From Leptolyngbya sp. SIOISBB (GTDB lineage Bacteria > Cyanobacteriota > Cyanobacteriia > Phormidesmidales > Phormidesmidaceae): a stretch of 64,000 nt of DNA. The position numbers were made by a program, and so were the translations under genes. The notes under the pieces were generated by a model. It saw only the letters and a program-made list of their open reading frames with translations. It did no database searches and had not been told where the DNA came from. Each line of letters starts with the position of its first letter. Within the stretch, counting starts at the first letter, position 1. Shown here piece by piece: positions 46,519 to 55,881 of this stretch. The stretch is from NCBI GenBank assembly GCA_010671905.1, contig JAAHII010000001.1, forward strand, positions 7,278,026 to 7,342,025. Reading direction: 5' to 3'.

Positions 46519-49383
46519 CTAAAACTCCCAACCGACAGTGCCAAAAATGGTGAAGGGGGCACCAGGCATTACCCGAAACTGATCCCGCGCCCCTTCGAAA
46601 TAGCGGACATCAAACAGATTTTGAAAATTGAGTTGCGCCTGAAACTGGTCTCGGCGATAGAAGAAGGACGCATCGGTACGCACATAGCTCGGCAGGGTAA
46701 AGGGGGTAAACAGATCACCATTCCGTTCCCCTTGAAAATAAACTCCTAGCCCTAAGCCCAACCCTTCCAGAGCACCCGCCTGAATTTCGTAAGAGGTCCA
46801 CAAACTGGCGGCATGCTCCGGCACATTTTGGAGTCGCAATCCTTCGGAAAACTGGTTGTCTTCGCTAATGCGGGCATCGGTGTAGGCATAGGTGGCAATA
46901 ATATTCCAGCCGGGGAGCAGTTCTCCCGCAATATCCAGCTCTACACCGTCGCTGGCTTGCTCGCCCACCTGCACTTGAAACCCCGTATTGTCAGGATCTT
47001 GGGTCGATACATTGGTGCGGCGCAACTGGTAGTAGGCTAAGGTAGCCGAGAGGCGATCGTCCAGCAAATCAGCTTTCACTCCGACCTCAAATTGGTTGCC
47101 TCGCTCTGGGACAAATACTTCACCGTCCTGAGACTGACCAATTACGGGATTAAAAGACTCCGTATAGCTGGCATAGAGCGAGACGTTTTCGAGCGGTTTG
47201 TAGACAATCCCGACACGGGGACTAAAAGCCGTGTCAGAGGTTTCAATCGGGTCGGGATTTCTCAGGTTCGCCGCATCGACAAAGAACTGATCGGCAAAGT
47301 CAACCCGCCCGCCCACTAACACAATCAGATTGTCAAACAGGTTGAGTTGCGACTGACCGTATAAGCCAATCGTGCGGCGACGAGTAAAGCTGTCCGATCG
47401 CAGGGCAAAAGCAAAATCGGGATTATTTTCTGGAAAAAACCGCTGCGGATCATAATTGGGTTCAAAAATATTAAACGGTTCGACATTAGGATCCAAAAAA
47501 GGCAAGAATTGCCGCGAAAACAGCTGATCCTCTTGGGTTTCTTGAAACCACTCCACCCCGAGCAGAAGGGTTTGATCCATCCCGGCAATGGCAAAATCGC
47601 CGACGACGTTGGTGTTTAACGTGTAAGCTTCCCGGTTACTCGGGTTATCCAGCCACAGGCGATTGAGGCGATTAAAGTCGATTTGTCCTCGCGATTGAAA
47701 GAAGCCCACCCCGGCCACAAAACTGTCTTCAGCCGTATTCTGAAAAGAGGCCAAAAACTCGTTTCTCACCTGCCAGGTGTCATTGATTTGGTGGTCTAGC
47801 CGGTAGCTAATGCGAGAAATATTGCTTTCCGTACGGCTAATCTCGGGTTCGCCGGAGTTGGTGCGAATATCCAGCGTACCGGCCCGAGCGATATCGTCCT
47901 CTGAGAAGGCGTCTCCTTCTAGAAATCGATCCGCCAGGGAATTGTTGTCCAGGCCGATGGCCGAAATTGCCGGTAAACCGGATGAGCTGCCCGACGAACG
48001 ATTATAGAGATACTCAACATCCACAATTAAGCTGGTTTGCTCAGTATCGATGATTTGCAGCGTGGGGGCAAAAAACAGAAATTCGCTTTCCTCAAAATCA
48101 ATGAAGCTGCCGCGATTTTCATAGGCCAGGTTGGTGCGGTAGCTGCTGTATTCATCCAGGGGCCCCGTAAAATCGAGGGCGGTGCCATAAGTCGCATAAT
48201 TCCCCGCTGTCAGTTCAATGTCATAGCGCGGGGTGCGCAGGGGCACCTCGGTCACCAAATTCACAGTGCCGCCCAGATTGCCGGAGCCAAAAAGTACCGA
48301 GGCCGGACCTTTCAGCACTTCAATGCGGTCAATATTGGTGATGCCAGAGCCGAGGCGTAACGTGTCGTCTCGCAGGCCATTGCGCAGGATATTGTTGGTT
48401 TCAAATCCGCGCAGGATGGGGGTGGTGGCCCGTGAACCACTCTCTGCTCGCCCAGTGAAGGCCCCACTGACGTTTTGCAACGCCTGCCCCAGGCTGTCTG
48501 TCCCCTGATCTTCTAGCACCGCTTGCGGAATCACCTGAATCCCCTGCGGAATGTCGAGAATATCGGCGTCGGTTCGAGTCCCCGCACTGGCGGTAGGGAC
48601 CTGATAACGCGGCAGCGGAGATGCCGCCACGATAATGCGCAGGTTATTACCAAACTGGAGGTCTGCGGCGTCAGTGGACTCTCCTGGCGGCGTAGTGGCA
48701 ATATCGAGAATGAGTGATTCAGCGGCCCGCTCTAGATAGGCATTGGGGGCGGTATCCGTGGCCGCGTTCACCGTAATCTGCACATCGGATGCCGTCACCT
48801 GCTCGATCGCAATCGAGGCGACTGTGGGCACCGGATTGTCTTGTTGGAAGCGATCGCCCTCGGGTAGCGCTAACTGCGCCCCCACAATATCGACCACCAA
48901 CGTATTGCCCGCCTGAAACTGCAAGATTTCTGGGGCGGTCGGATCACTGGTCACCAGTACCACCTGCAGGCCATCGGCGATCGGCACGAGTTGGATTTGC
49001 GTAATTTGCACTACCGGCCCTGTCGGGCTATCTTCAGTGTCCGGTCGCGTCGGAACATCCTCGACCTCTGGTTGGTCGGGGTCGCTCAGAAGATCAGGAT
49101 CAGGGCGATCCGGCGCTGCCAGATCGGGGCTACCTTGCCCCAATGACGGTGGCTGAACTGCTGGCTCTTCACGCGCTTCCATAGGCTGTTCCGCAGGCAG
49201 TTCAATCGCGGCGGCCTCTAGACCGGCAATCTCTTCAGCGGCGGGGGGCAACGACAGTTGGACAGCAGCGCTAGTTTGGCGATGAGGTCGAGTAGAAAGG
49301 GGGTGAGCCAGACCCGGCAAAACCATGCAGAATGGGGCACTGCCCGCGATCGCTAGGCTGATTAATCCAGTAACGTGATGCAT
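46519..49383 (-). CDS. TonB-dependent siderophore receptor with N-terminal AMIN domain
   Basis: 954 residues. Hydrophobic N-terminus (LISLAIAGSAPFCMVLPGLAHP) as signal peptide, then a Pro/Asp-rich linker (50-120) and an AMIN domain (about 125-235; QLVPIADGLQVVLVT), the usual cyanobacterial addition thought to hold the receptor to peptidoglycan. Plug about 270-385: IPQGIQVIPQAVLEDQ, RGFETNNILRNGLRDD, IEVLKGPASVLFGSG. A 22-strand-type barrel follows, with conserved LYASYTESFNPVIG and C-terminal Phe (VGWEF). It belongs to the FhuA/ferrichrome-type group. ATG at 49383. It leads an operon with the MFS exporter and has a Fur-type box about 70 bp upstream. Confidence 0.94.
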   Translation of the reverse strand: MHHVTGLISLAIAGSAPFCMVLPGLAHPLSTRPHRQTSAAVQLSLPPAAEEIAGLEAAAIELPAEQPMEAREEPAVQPPSLGQGSPDLAAPDRPDPDLLSDPDQPEVEDVPTRPDTEDSPTGPVVQITQIQLVPIADGLQVVLVTSDPTAPEILQFQAGNTLVVDIVGAQLALPEGDRFQQDNPVPTVASIAIEQVTASDVQITVNAATDTAPNAYLERAAESLILDIATTPPGESTDAADLQFGNNLRIIVAASPLPRYQVPTASAGTRTDADILDIPQGIQVIPQAVLEDQGTDSLGQALQNVSGAFTGRAESGSRATTPILRGFETNNILRNGLRDDTLRLGSGITNIDRIEVLKGPASVLFGSGNLGGTVNLVTEVPLRTPRYDIELTAGNYATYGTALDFTGPLDEYSSYRTNLAYENRGSFIDFEESEFLFFAPTLQIIDTEQTSLIVDVEYLYNRSSGSSSGLPAISAIGLDNNSLADRFLEGDAFSEDDIARAGTLDIRTNSGEPEISRTESNISRISYRLDHQINDTWQVRNEFLASFQNTAEDSFVAGVGFFQSRGQIDFNRLNRLWLDNPSNREAYTLNTNVVGDFAIAGMDQTLLLGVEWFQETQEDQLFSRQFLPFLDPNVEPFNIFEPNYDPQRFFPENNPDFAFALRSDSFTRRRTIGLYGQSQLNLFDNLIVLVGGRVDFADQFFVDAANLRNPDPIETSDTAFSPRVGIVYKPLENVSLYASYTESFNPVIGQSQDGEVFVPERGNQFEVGVKADLLDDRLSATLAYYQLRRTNVSTQDPDNTGFQVQVGEQASDGVELDIAGELLPGWNIIATYAYTDARISEDNQFSEGLRLQNVPEHAASLWTSYEIQAGALEGLGLGLGVYFQGERNGDLFTPFTLPSYVRTDASFFYRRDQFQAQLNFQNLFDVRYFEGARDQFRVMPGAPFTIFGTVGWEF

Positions 49384-49449
49384 TCAAATCCTACAGTTAG
49401 AGACGATGGCGTCAGCGACCCCTAAGCAAGTCAGCATTTTACAGCTTAT

Positions 49450-49464
49450 TGAGAATTGAAATCA
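49450..49464 (-). promoter_or_regulatory. Putative Fur box upstream of the receptor operon
   Basis: TGAGAATTGAAATCA fits the left half of the TGAnAAT-n-ATTnTCA pattern and part of the right half, 67-81 bp before the ATG at 49383. Confidence 0.4.
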
Positions 49465-49663
49465 ATAGAGCTGGATAATCGCTGGGCGATCGCAAAAGCC
49501 GCCAAGTACCGCAGCTCTGACCGAGTGACGCTCCTTAATTCACTGAATCGTCAAGCTTTTGGCAGATTGGCCGATGTCGTGATCGTCGAGTTGGCGGTCG
49601 CGATCGCTGACCGATAAGTGAGGCTCTCAAGCAACAGCATCTTTCGTCGGTCGATCAGACTTT

Positions 49664-49916
49664 ACCGTAACCTGAGTTCGGGATAATACTGTCAACGGTA
49701 TACCAGAAGATTTGAGGACAAAATCCCCTCCTAGGAGGGGATTTTGTAGGACGGGGTGGGTCTCTCTGCGGACTTGAACCCACCCCGTCGTCCCCTCCCA
49801 GGAGGGGATTTTGTAGGACGGGGTGGGTCTCTCTGCGGACTTGAACCCACCCCGTCGTCCCCTCCCAGGAGGGGACAGTAATGGGTTTACCCTTAACCCG
49901 AACTGACGTTACCGTA
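49664..49916. mobile_element. MITE-like element, family 1 copy 1
   Basis: Imperfect terminal inverted repeats: left AACCTGAGTTCGGGATAA, right complement AACGTCAGTTCGGGTTAA, 19 of 23 matching with flanks. Inside are a perfect 30-bp palindrome (49718-49747) and two exact 67-bp tandem units (49734-49800, 49801-49867), each with a GACGGGGTGGGT hairpin. No coding capacity. Its right end supplies the stop codon of the EamA gene at 49909. Confidence 0.65.
49734..49874. repeat. 67-bp tandem repeat (2.1 copies)
   Basis: Exact period 67; the third copy breaks off after GGAGGGG. Each unit folds as GACGGGGTGGGT...ACCCACCCCGTC. On the minus strand GGTTCAAGTCCGC resembles a tRNA T-arm. Confidence 0.9.
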
Positions 49917-50329
49917 GCAAAATCAGCGTCCCTGATACCATCAAGCTAGTGCCTAACACCGCTTGCCAGGTAAACGGCTCACCTAAAAATACGGTTGAAA
50001 AAATCAAAATTAGCACCAAGCCTGACTTGTCAATGGGGGCTACCAATGACGCTGGCCCTAGCTGCAATGCTCGAAAATAGCACAGCCAGGACAGCCCTGT
50101 CGCCAGTCCCGACAGCAGCAAAAACCACAGGGTCTTGTGAGGAATCCCTGCCCAGCCCGGCCATTCTCCTCTAGCCCACACAATCCCCCCAGGCCACCAC
50201 CAAAATCACGACTGTACGAATCGCCGTCGCCACATTAGAACTCACCGACTCCACACCAATCTTGCCAAAGATCGTCGTCAGGGCCGCGAACACGGCCGAT
50301 AATAACGCAAAAATCCTAATCTCGGTCAC
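49909..50329 (-). pseudogene. EamA-family half-size transporter, one-base frameshift
   Basis: From a GTG at 50329 the minus strand reads VTEIRIFALLSAVFAALTTI, then a stop caused by an extra base in the C6 at 50185-50190. With five bases it continues VVAWGIVWARGEW into the C-terminal part (residues 1-90 from 50181: AVLGTSLMVSGTLILLR). The repaired protein is about 140 residues with five hydrophobic segments, the size of the small EamA/DMT proteins. Function unknown; drug/metabolite exporter fold. The stop codon lies within the terminal repeat of the element at 49664-49916. Confidence 0.75.
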
Positions 50330-50664
50330 GCGTCTGCTCCCGCTGCCGCCCTTAGTCCAAGCGGCATACCGAGCGATGTCCTAGCAACCGACTCGCCCCC
50401 CATTTCACAGCCCACCTTCAATACTTCTGGCACAAGCACTCCCGTCATGACGCCCTTAAGGACTTTCCTACGCATTAATTATTTGATCCCGCCAGACGCA
50501 TACTCAGCAGATACGAAGCGATGAACATGATTCGCAAAGATTCGGATCAAAGGGGCTGAATGCTGACTAAAGATGTCGGGGAACCGCTCGCCGTCATCAA
50601 CCAACGCTTGAGGATGGCGGCATCATGCAAGCGATCGCAATGGGGGACTTGTCGCGTTGACTAT
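50330..50664. other. Spacer between EamA and tonB genes
   Basis: Nothing recognised. Downstream of the tonB stop; no convincing terminator. Confidence 0.4.
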
Positions 50665-51939
50665 TCACAGTTCATCTATAGACTCCGCTTCTAGGGGCTC
50701 AACCGCTTCGGTTGCCGGTTTACTCACTGGCGGCTCAAGTGGGTCTTCTGATGGCGTTGGCGGATCTGGGAACGGTGCCTCTAACGCCTCTTCTGGATCA
50801 GGGACACTGTCGGTATCGGGGGCGATCGCCTCGCCATTTCCCTCGACCGCTGCCGGGGAGATTTCCTCGCGATCGCGCCGGTCTCCATCCAGTTCTATCC
50901 CCAGGTCTTCTAGAGATTCAGCCGATGCCGGGTTGGGCTCATCCTCAGCAGGCATCTCTGCATCCGTTTCTGCAGTAGCGGGTGGAGCCGTTTCCACAGC
51001 GGGCTCCCGTTCCTCCGCAGGCGATGCCGCCGTCCCTGGGGGCGTGACCGGCACAATAGATTGCTGCACGGGCAGCTCAATCGCTTCTCGACGGCCTGCT
51101 GCGGTGGCGGCGTCAAACTGCTCGGAGCCTTCGATCACGAAGTTCACCTCTACCGAGACCTGCCCGCCCAGCCCATACGGATCTCGGAACTGCCAGTTGG
51201 CTTGGGCTTCGGCGAGTGCGGCCTGATCAAAGGCGGCGTTGCCACTAGAGCGCTCAATCACGGCTTCGACGATATTGCCACTGGCATCAAAGATGACATT
51301 AATGACGGGTTGACCTTCAATATCTTCTCGCCGTTCTGACAGCGGATAGTCCGGCGACGAACAGGGGGCACACGTTACCAGGCGAGCGGCGGGGGGACTG
51401 GCCCGCGCGACTTCCGGTACAGGCTCCCGCTGTCGCACATTGGGTGGCCCTACGGGAGCGGTCGGATCGCCTTCCAGGCTGCCATCGCCGCTAATCAAAC
51501 CGATAGTATCGGCATTCCCAGCGGCCCCTTGACCGCCAGCGACGCCATCTTCAGTGGCGATCTCCGACTCGGTGGCGATCGTATCGATCGACTCAGCCGT
51601 CGGCGGCGTGGGAATCACGGACTCTGAGGTTTTGAGGGGCGGGGCGGAATCTTCTGCGGCTGATGCCGCTGGTTCGTTGTCGATCGCTGCTGCCGACGGC
51701 GGGGGCGGCGTTACTGGAGTTTCGAGTTCTGGTACGGCTTCATCCACCACGAAGAACTCAATGGCGTCATCGACTAACTCCACCTCCAAGTCGCCAAACA
51801 TCCCATTCACCAGCTGCATCACCCAGGGAGCTGATGACAGGTGCAGGCCCGTAGCGGCGATCACGGCCCCCACGATGACCCGCCGAAAGATGCGCAGTTC
51901 TCGTCGTCGTCCCTCAGCGGAGGATTTGGAAAACCCCAT
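50665..51939 (-). CDS. tonB: TonB energy-transducing protein with long acidic tail
   Basis: 424 residues from the ATG at 51939. N-terminal membrane anchor (IVGAVIAATGLHL, about 22-34), a Pro/Thr/Ala-rich periplasmic spacer, and the TonB C-terminal domain at about 197-273 (SERREDIEGQPVINVIFDAS, SSGNAAFDQAALAEAQANW). Unusually, about 150 more residues follow, rich in Glu, Pro and Ala, without a recognised fold; most TonB proteins end with this domain. It should transmit proton-motive force to the receptor at 46519-49383. A Fur-type box lies 27-41 bp upstream. Confidence 0.88.
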   Translation of the reverse strand: MGFSKSSAEGRRRELRIFRRVIVGAVIAATGLHLSSAPWVMQLVNGMFGDLEVELVDDAIEFFVVDEAVPELETPVTPPPPSAAAIDNEPAASAAEDSAPPLKTSESVIPTPPTAESIDTIATESEIATEDGVAGGQGAAGNADTIGLISGDGSLEGDPTAPVGPPNVRQREPVPEVARASPPAARLVTCAPCSSPDYPLSERREDIEGQPVINVIFDASGNIVEAVIERSSGNAAFDQAALAEAQANWQFRDPYGLGGQVSVEVNFVIEGSEQFDAATAAGRREAIELPVQQSIVPVTPPGTAASPAEEREPAVETAPPATAETDAEMPAEDEPNPASAESLEDLGIELDGDRRDREEISPAAVEGNGEAIAPDTDSVPDPEEALEAPFPDPPTPSEDPLEPPVSKPATEAVEPLEAESIDEL

Positions 51940-51965
51940 AGTCAATTCGCCTATTCAAATTTTGT

Positions 51966-51980
51966 TGAGAATATTTGTCA
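51966..51980 (-). promoter_or_regulatory. Putative Fur box upstream of tonB
   Basis: TGAGAATATTTGTCA, an almost full match to TGAnAAT-n-ATTnTCA. It shares its first eight bases with the FAAL box and its first seven with the receptor box. Confidence 0.45.
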
Positions 51981-52084
51981 TCTTAGTGCAATCTACCGGA
52001 GCTGACCGAACGGAGCAAACACCGGTTGCCACATCATATAAGCGGCGATCGCATCGGCTGCCTGCTTAATATCCTGACCTTTCT

Positions 52085-52250
52085 AACCTGAGTTCGGGAT
52101 AGGGATTATCAGAATAACCAGAGCGCCAAATCCTCTACAGCGGAGGGGTGGCCGCAGGACGAGGTGACCTTACGGCGGCTTACCCACCCCATTAGCCCCT
52201 CCAGCGGAGGGGAAAGTAACGGGTTTTGCTTAACCCGAACTGACGTTTTC
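52085..52250. mobile_element. MITE-like element, family 1 copy 2
   Basis: Left end AACCTGAGTTCGGGATA (52085-52101), right end TTAACCCGAACTGACGTT (52230-52247), both as in copy 1. The core is shorter and lacks the 67-bp units, but keeps paired GGAGGGG / CCCCTCC blocks. Confidence 0.6.
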
Positions 52251-52272
52251 TAGGACCACCATCCAAATCCAG

Positions 52273-53262
52273 TCATTCAAACGGTGAGCTCAATTGCGGA
52301 TTGGTCAAAAACGTTTCATCCGTCAGGCTGCGGAGAAACGCCAGCAGATCTTGCTTTTCGGTATCGGTCAGGGTGAAGCCCTGGATAAAGTGACTCTTTA
52401 AGGGATTTTGACTGCCAATGCCCGCATCGGGGCCGGTTTCGATGGTGCGACCCCCGGCCGCATAGTGGGCGATCGCGGCTTCGAGCGTGGCCACACTGCC
52501 ATCGTGCATGTAGGGTGCAGTCACCTCGATATTGCGCAGAGTGGGGGCTCTAAATTTGCCCATATCTGCAGCTTCGTGGGTAATCTCCTTGACGCCGATA
52601 TTGTCTGGCGGATAGGCCCCATTGCCGTCAAGGTTGTAAAGCCCGGTATTGTGAAAGGCCATCTCGATAAAGCCCGATCGCTCATGACGGGCCGAGTCGC
52701 TGAAATTGAGCCCGCTATGACAATGAAAACATTCCAGCCGCTCGCTGTTAAAGAGGACTTCTCCTCGCTTAGCAGCATTGGAAATGGCTGTGGTATCACC
52801 GCCGTAGCGATAGCGATCATAGGGAGAATCAAAGGAATTGAGGGTGCGCTCAAAGGCCGCGATCGCCACTCGTCCCTCAGCCCATTTCACCCCTGACTGC
52901 ACCCGCCAGAGCTTGGCATAGACTCCATCTTGGGCAAGCAGTTCATCGTGGGTGCCTTGCTCTACAATCTGGCCCTTGTCCATCACGTATATACGGTCGG
53001 CCTGGCGAATGGTTGAAAGGCGATGGGCGATCGCGATCATCGGCCTTCCCTGAGTAATTCGAGCGAGCGAGCGCTGAATCGCCGCTGCCGTTTCGTTGTC
53101 TACTGCTGAGGTAGCTTCATCAAGCACCAGAATGGGCGGTTCTTTGAGCAGGGCGCGGGCGATCGCTAGCCGCTGCCGCTGCCCACCAGACAGTTTCTGC
53201 CCCCGTTCCCCCACAATCGTGTCATACCCCTGAGGCAGCTGGTCAATAAATTCATGGGCTTC
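52273..53262 (-). pseudogene. Chimera: ABC ATPase C-terminal half joined to cytochrome c peroxidase C-terminal half
   Basis: Single open frame. 53262-52888 is the end of an ABC transporter ATPase (EAHEFI...[26 protein letters not shown], Walker [11 protein letters not shown]-loop IAHRLSTIR, ending LWRVQSGV). It lacks Walker A. Directly afterwards 52887-52273 is the second half of a di-haem cytochrome c peroxidase/MauG protein ([19 protein letters not shown], haem motif CFHCH, axial APYMHDG). The first haem domain and signal peptide are absent, so neither half can work in its usual way. The ABC sequence begins exactly at the edge of the inverted-repeat element at 53263. A deletion-born fusion remnant; expression is possible but no function is evident. 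Confidence 0.82.
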
Positions 53263-53463
53263 GGTAGGGCAAACGCATACTCGGAATGGTAATATGGGGG
53301 GGGGTGTGCGTTAGGTATTAGGGCAAACAGACACTCCAATATTTTCTCAACAAGGCGGCCTTAAGTTGCCCTTATTGCGAAAAATGGAGAGCATTTACAG
53401 ATTACTGATCGCGGAAACCCTTATTCCTTCATCAGGCTCAAATTAGTATGCGTTTGCCCTACC
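53263..53463. mobile_element. 201-bp MITE-like element with perfect 19-bp terminal inverted repeats
   Basis: Ends GGTAGGGCAAACGCATACT (53263-53281) and its exact complement (53445-53463). It has no coding capacity and contains a G-run and internal copies of GGGCAAAC. It abuts the truncated ABC sequence, and the IS256-type element starts 45 bp further on. I see no matching transposase in the window. Confidence 0.75.
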
Positions 53464-53507
53464 ACTGGGAAGCAAACTGTTTATTCCCTGCTGCAAATGC
53501 AGTATTC

Positions 53508-54890
53508 GTTAGTGTCCTAAGTTATTCGCCACGAACAGCGAGGATGCCCAAGCCCGCTAGAAGTAGATTACTGCCGATAAGGAGTGATTTACCATGCCCA
53601 CGATTGCCGAGCGCACCGAGGAAATTCGACGGGTTCAAAATCAAACGTTTCAGCAATCGCTGAACGAGGCACTGGCGGCTGAATTACGCCGGAATGTAGT
53701 CCAGACAGTTCAGACGGTGTTGGAAACCGCGTTGGTCGAAGAACTGAAGCAGGACTTGTCCGCCTTTGAAACGGCTCCACCGCGTCGTTCGGGCTATTAC
53801 GGTCGGGTGGTCGATACCCAGTATGGCCGCATTGAGGCGCTGCGGGTGCCGAAATTGCGGGAGCGTAATCGGGAGCGGCAGTGGCACATCCTGTCGCGGT
53901 ATCAACGGGGACTTCAGGGCGATCTCGATTGGGTGTGCTATCTGTATGTGCTGGGGCTTTCGCTGCGGGACTTGCAGGTGCTTCTATCCTGGCAGTTGGG
54001 TCAGGTGTTGTCGCGCAACGCCGTCAACCAAGTGACGTTGAGGGTGCATGAGCGGATGACAGCGGCGTGTCAAGCCCGGATTGAAGCCACACCTAGCGTG
54101 CTGATGGTCGATGGGGTGTGGGTGACGATTCAGTCTGCCACCGAGGCCATCAAAAATCGACCGGGCGGGTCATCAGCGCCCGGTGCGCCAGGCCGAAGAC
54201 CGCGTCATCTTGGCGGTGATGGCGGTCTGGCCCGATGGGAACCATGAACTGCTGCATTATGAAATCGCTCAGCAAGAGTCAACAGACACTTGGCAGCAGC
54301 TCATAGAACACTTGATAGCTCGTGGCTTAGACCCCGAAGCGGTGCAAATCGTGGTCAGTGATGGCACCAAAGGATTGCTCGCGGCCCTGGCCAAAACGCT
54401 GCCTCAGGCCCAGCAGCAGCGATGCATCACCCACAAGGTCCGGGGGTTGGAGGACTACCTAGAAGATCGACAGTTGCCGACCAGCGATGAGCAAGGGCGT
54501 CCTCTCGACCGCCCCACTGCCAAGCGGCAGCGCAAATCGGCGCTCTTCAACGATGCCTATGACATCGACGAGGCCCCCACCTACGAAGCCGCTCAGGCGC
54601 GTCGTCAGGCTTTTGTCGAAAAGTGGCAAGACCTCGAACCGAAGGCGATCCGGAACTTTCAACGGGGTCTCGAGCGCACGTTAACCTTTTATCAGCTTGA
54701 TGACACCTGGCATCGCTCCATGCGCACGACCAACGCCCTCGAACGATTTTTTCGCGAATTTCGAGCCAAGGCTGACGAAATCGGCGCTTTCCCCAATGAA
54801 CAAAGTTGTCTCACTCTATTCTTTCTCGTTAAGCAGCTAGAACATGCCAAACACAACCGTTCTCCCTTGGCGAATAAATCGGGACACTAA
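53508..54890 (+). mobile_element. IS256-family insertion sequence
   Basis: Inverted ends: left GTTAGTGTCCTAAGTTATTCGCC, right complement TTAGTGTCCCGATTTATTCGCC, flanked by an identical 8-bp direct repeat CAGTATTC (53500-53507 and 54891-54898). 1383 bp, within the usual range, with one transposase gene. The intact target duplication suggests a fairly recent insertion. Confidence 0.9.
53594..54890 (+). pseudogene. IS256-family (mutator-type) transposase, one-base frameshift
   Basis: Two overlapping plus-strand frames (53594-54247 and 54183-54890). Removing one A from the A5 at 54152-54156 gives a continuous protein through KIDRAGHQRPVRQAEDRVI, about 430 residues, the full family length. Catalytic triad: Asp in VLMVDGVWV, Asp in IVVSDGTKGLLAAL, Glu in TTNALERFFREF. 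The stop lies inside the right inverted end. IS256 members do not normally use programmed frameshifting, so I read this as a mutation or a sequence error. Confidence 0.85.
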
Positions 54891-55151
54891 CAGTATTCGA
54901 GAAATCAACCATGCCAAATATGGCGTTGGTTAACTCATGCCGAAAGGGGCCAAAGCCTACCGATAAGAGAAAAGTCGCCGGTCTTGGCCGCCTCTAAACT
55001 GACATTGACGCCCCTCTAATCCAACGGCCTCTAACCTCTCCTGAAGGCAGTAAACTGGAGGTACTGTGGGGCAGTTGCGCCTTGTTCAGGATGAGGATGG
55101 CGATCTCTGCCCCTGGCCCAAAGCGTTCGATGCAAACAGTTCGGATTTACG

Positions 55152-55694
55152 ATGATGCCTTATTTACAACGGGCGATCGCCCCCGGTCTGCTAGCCGTGC
55201 TCACTCTCACAGCCATTGCCTGCTCAAATCGCTCGGTGACCTTACAGCCTAATTCACCAAGCGATTCCCCGTCCGATGACCAAACAGCAGTTGCGGCTCC
55301 GCTAAACGGGCAGTTTGCTGAGGTGGTTGGGGTTGAGGCCCAACCTCAAGCTGCGGATAGCTACATGTTTGCTGTCACCGTTCAAAGCCCTGACACCGGC
55401 TGCGAACAGTATGCCAACTGGTGGGAAGTCGTCACCGAAGAGGGGGAACTCCTCTATCGCCGCATCCTGATTCACAGCCATGTTGACGAACAGCCCTTTG
55501 AACGATCGGGTGGGCCGGTCAGTTTGCCACCTGAGCAAACGGTCATTGTGCGTGCTCATATGAACTCGTCAGGTTATGGAACTCAGGCCATGCAGGGCAC
55601 CATCGCCACGGGGTTTGAGGAAACGACTTTGCCTAAAGACTTCGCCGCCGCCTTAGCCACAGCAGCCCCCCAACCCGGCGACTGCCCCTATTAA
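55152..55694 (+). CDS. Predicted lipoprotein, function unknown
   Basis: 180 residues. Signal sequence LLAVLTLTAIAC with a lipobox cysteine at about 24, so it is lipid-anchored. A Ser/Pro/Asp linker (30-45) and one globular domain follow, with three further cysteines (CEQYANWWEVV, C-terminal GDCPY). I do not recognise the family. ATG at 55152 (a second ATG at 55155). It stands alone between the IS element and the convergent ABC gene. Confidence 0.75.
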   Translation: MMPYLQRAIAPGLLAVLTLTAIACSNRSVTLQPNSPSDSPSDDQTAVAAPLNGQFAEVVGVEAQPQAADSYMFAVTVQSPDTGCEQYANWWEVVTEEGELLYRRILIHSHVDEQPFERSGGPVSLPPEQTVIVRAHMNSSGYGTQAMQGTIATGFEETTLPKDFAAALATAAPQPGDCPY

Positions 55695-55881
55695 AACTTG
55701 AGCCAGTTGATCTCGAGGTGAGTTTGGGAACTGTGCTGGTACTGACGGGAAGGCTTGTGCTGAGTTTTTGAGATGCTGGAGGTTTTGCTCTCAGGAGATT
55801 TCTAGCAATGAATGTACCGTCGTAGGTTGACGTCGCGAAAAGTTGGCTGCGCTAAGGGCTGATGCCTTCGCTGCGCGAATG

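Noticed and set aside
49750-49790. A tRNA gene
   Set aside because: Only a T-arm-like stretch; no acceptor, D or anticodon arms.
49734-49874. Possible CRISPR array
   Set aside because: Units are contiguous 67-bp tandem copies without spacers, only 2.1 copies, no cas genes.
50657-51226. 189-codon Ser/Gly-rich plus-strand frame
   Set aside because: Antisense shadow of the tonB tail; low complexity, no start signal, no domain.
54152-54156. Programmed frameshift in the transposase
   Set aside because: The A5 is short, IS256 members have a single frame, and the same kind of one-base defect recurs in unrelated genes here.
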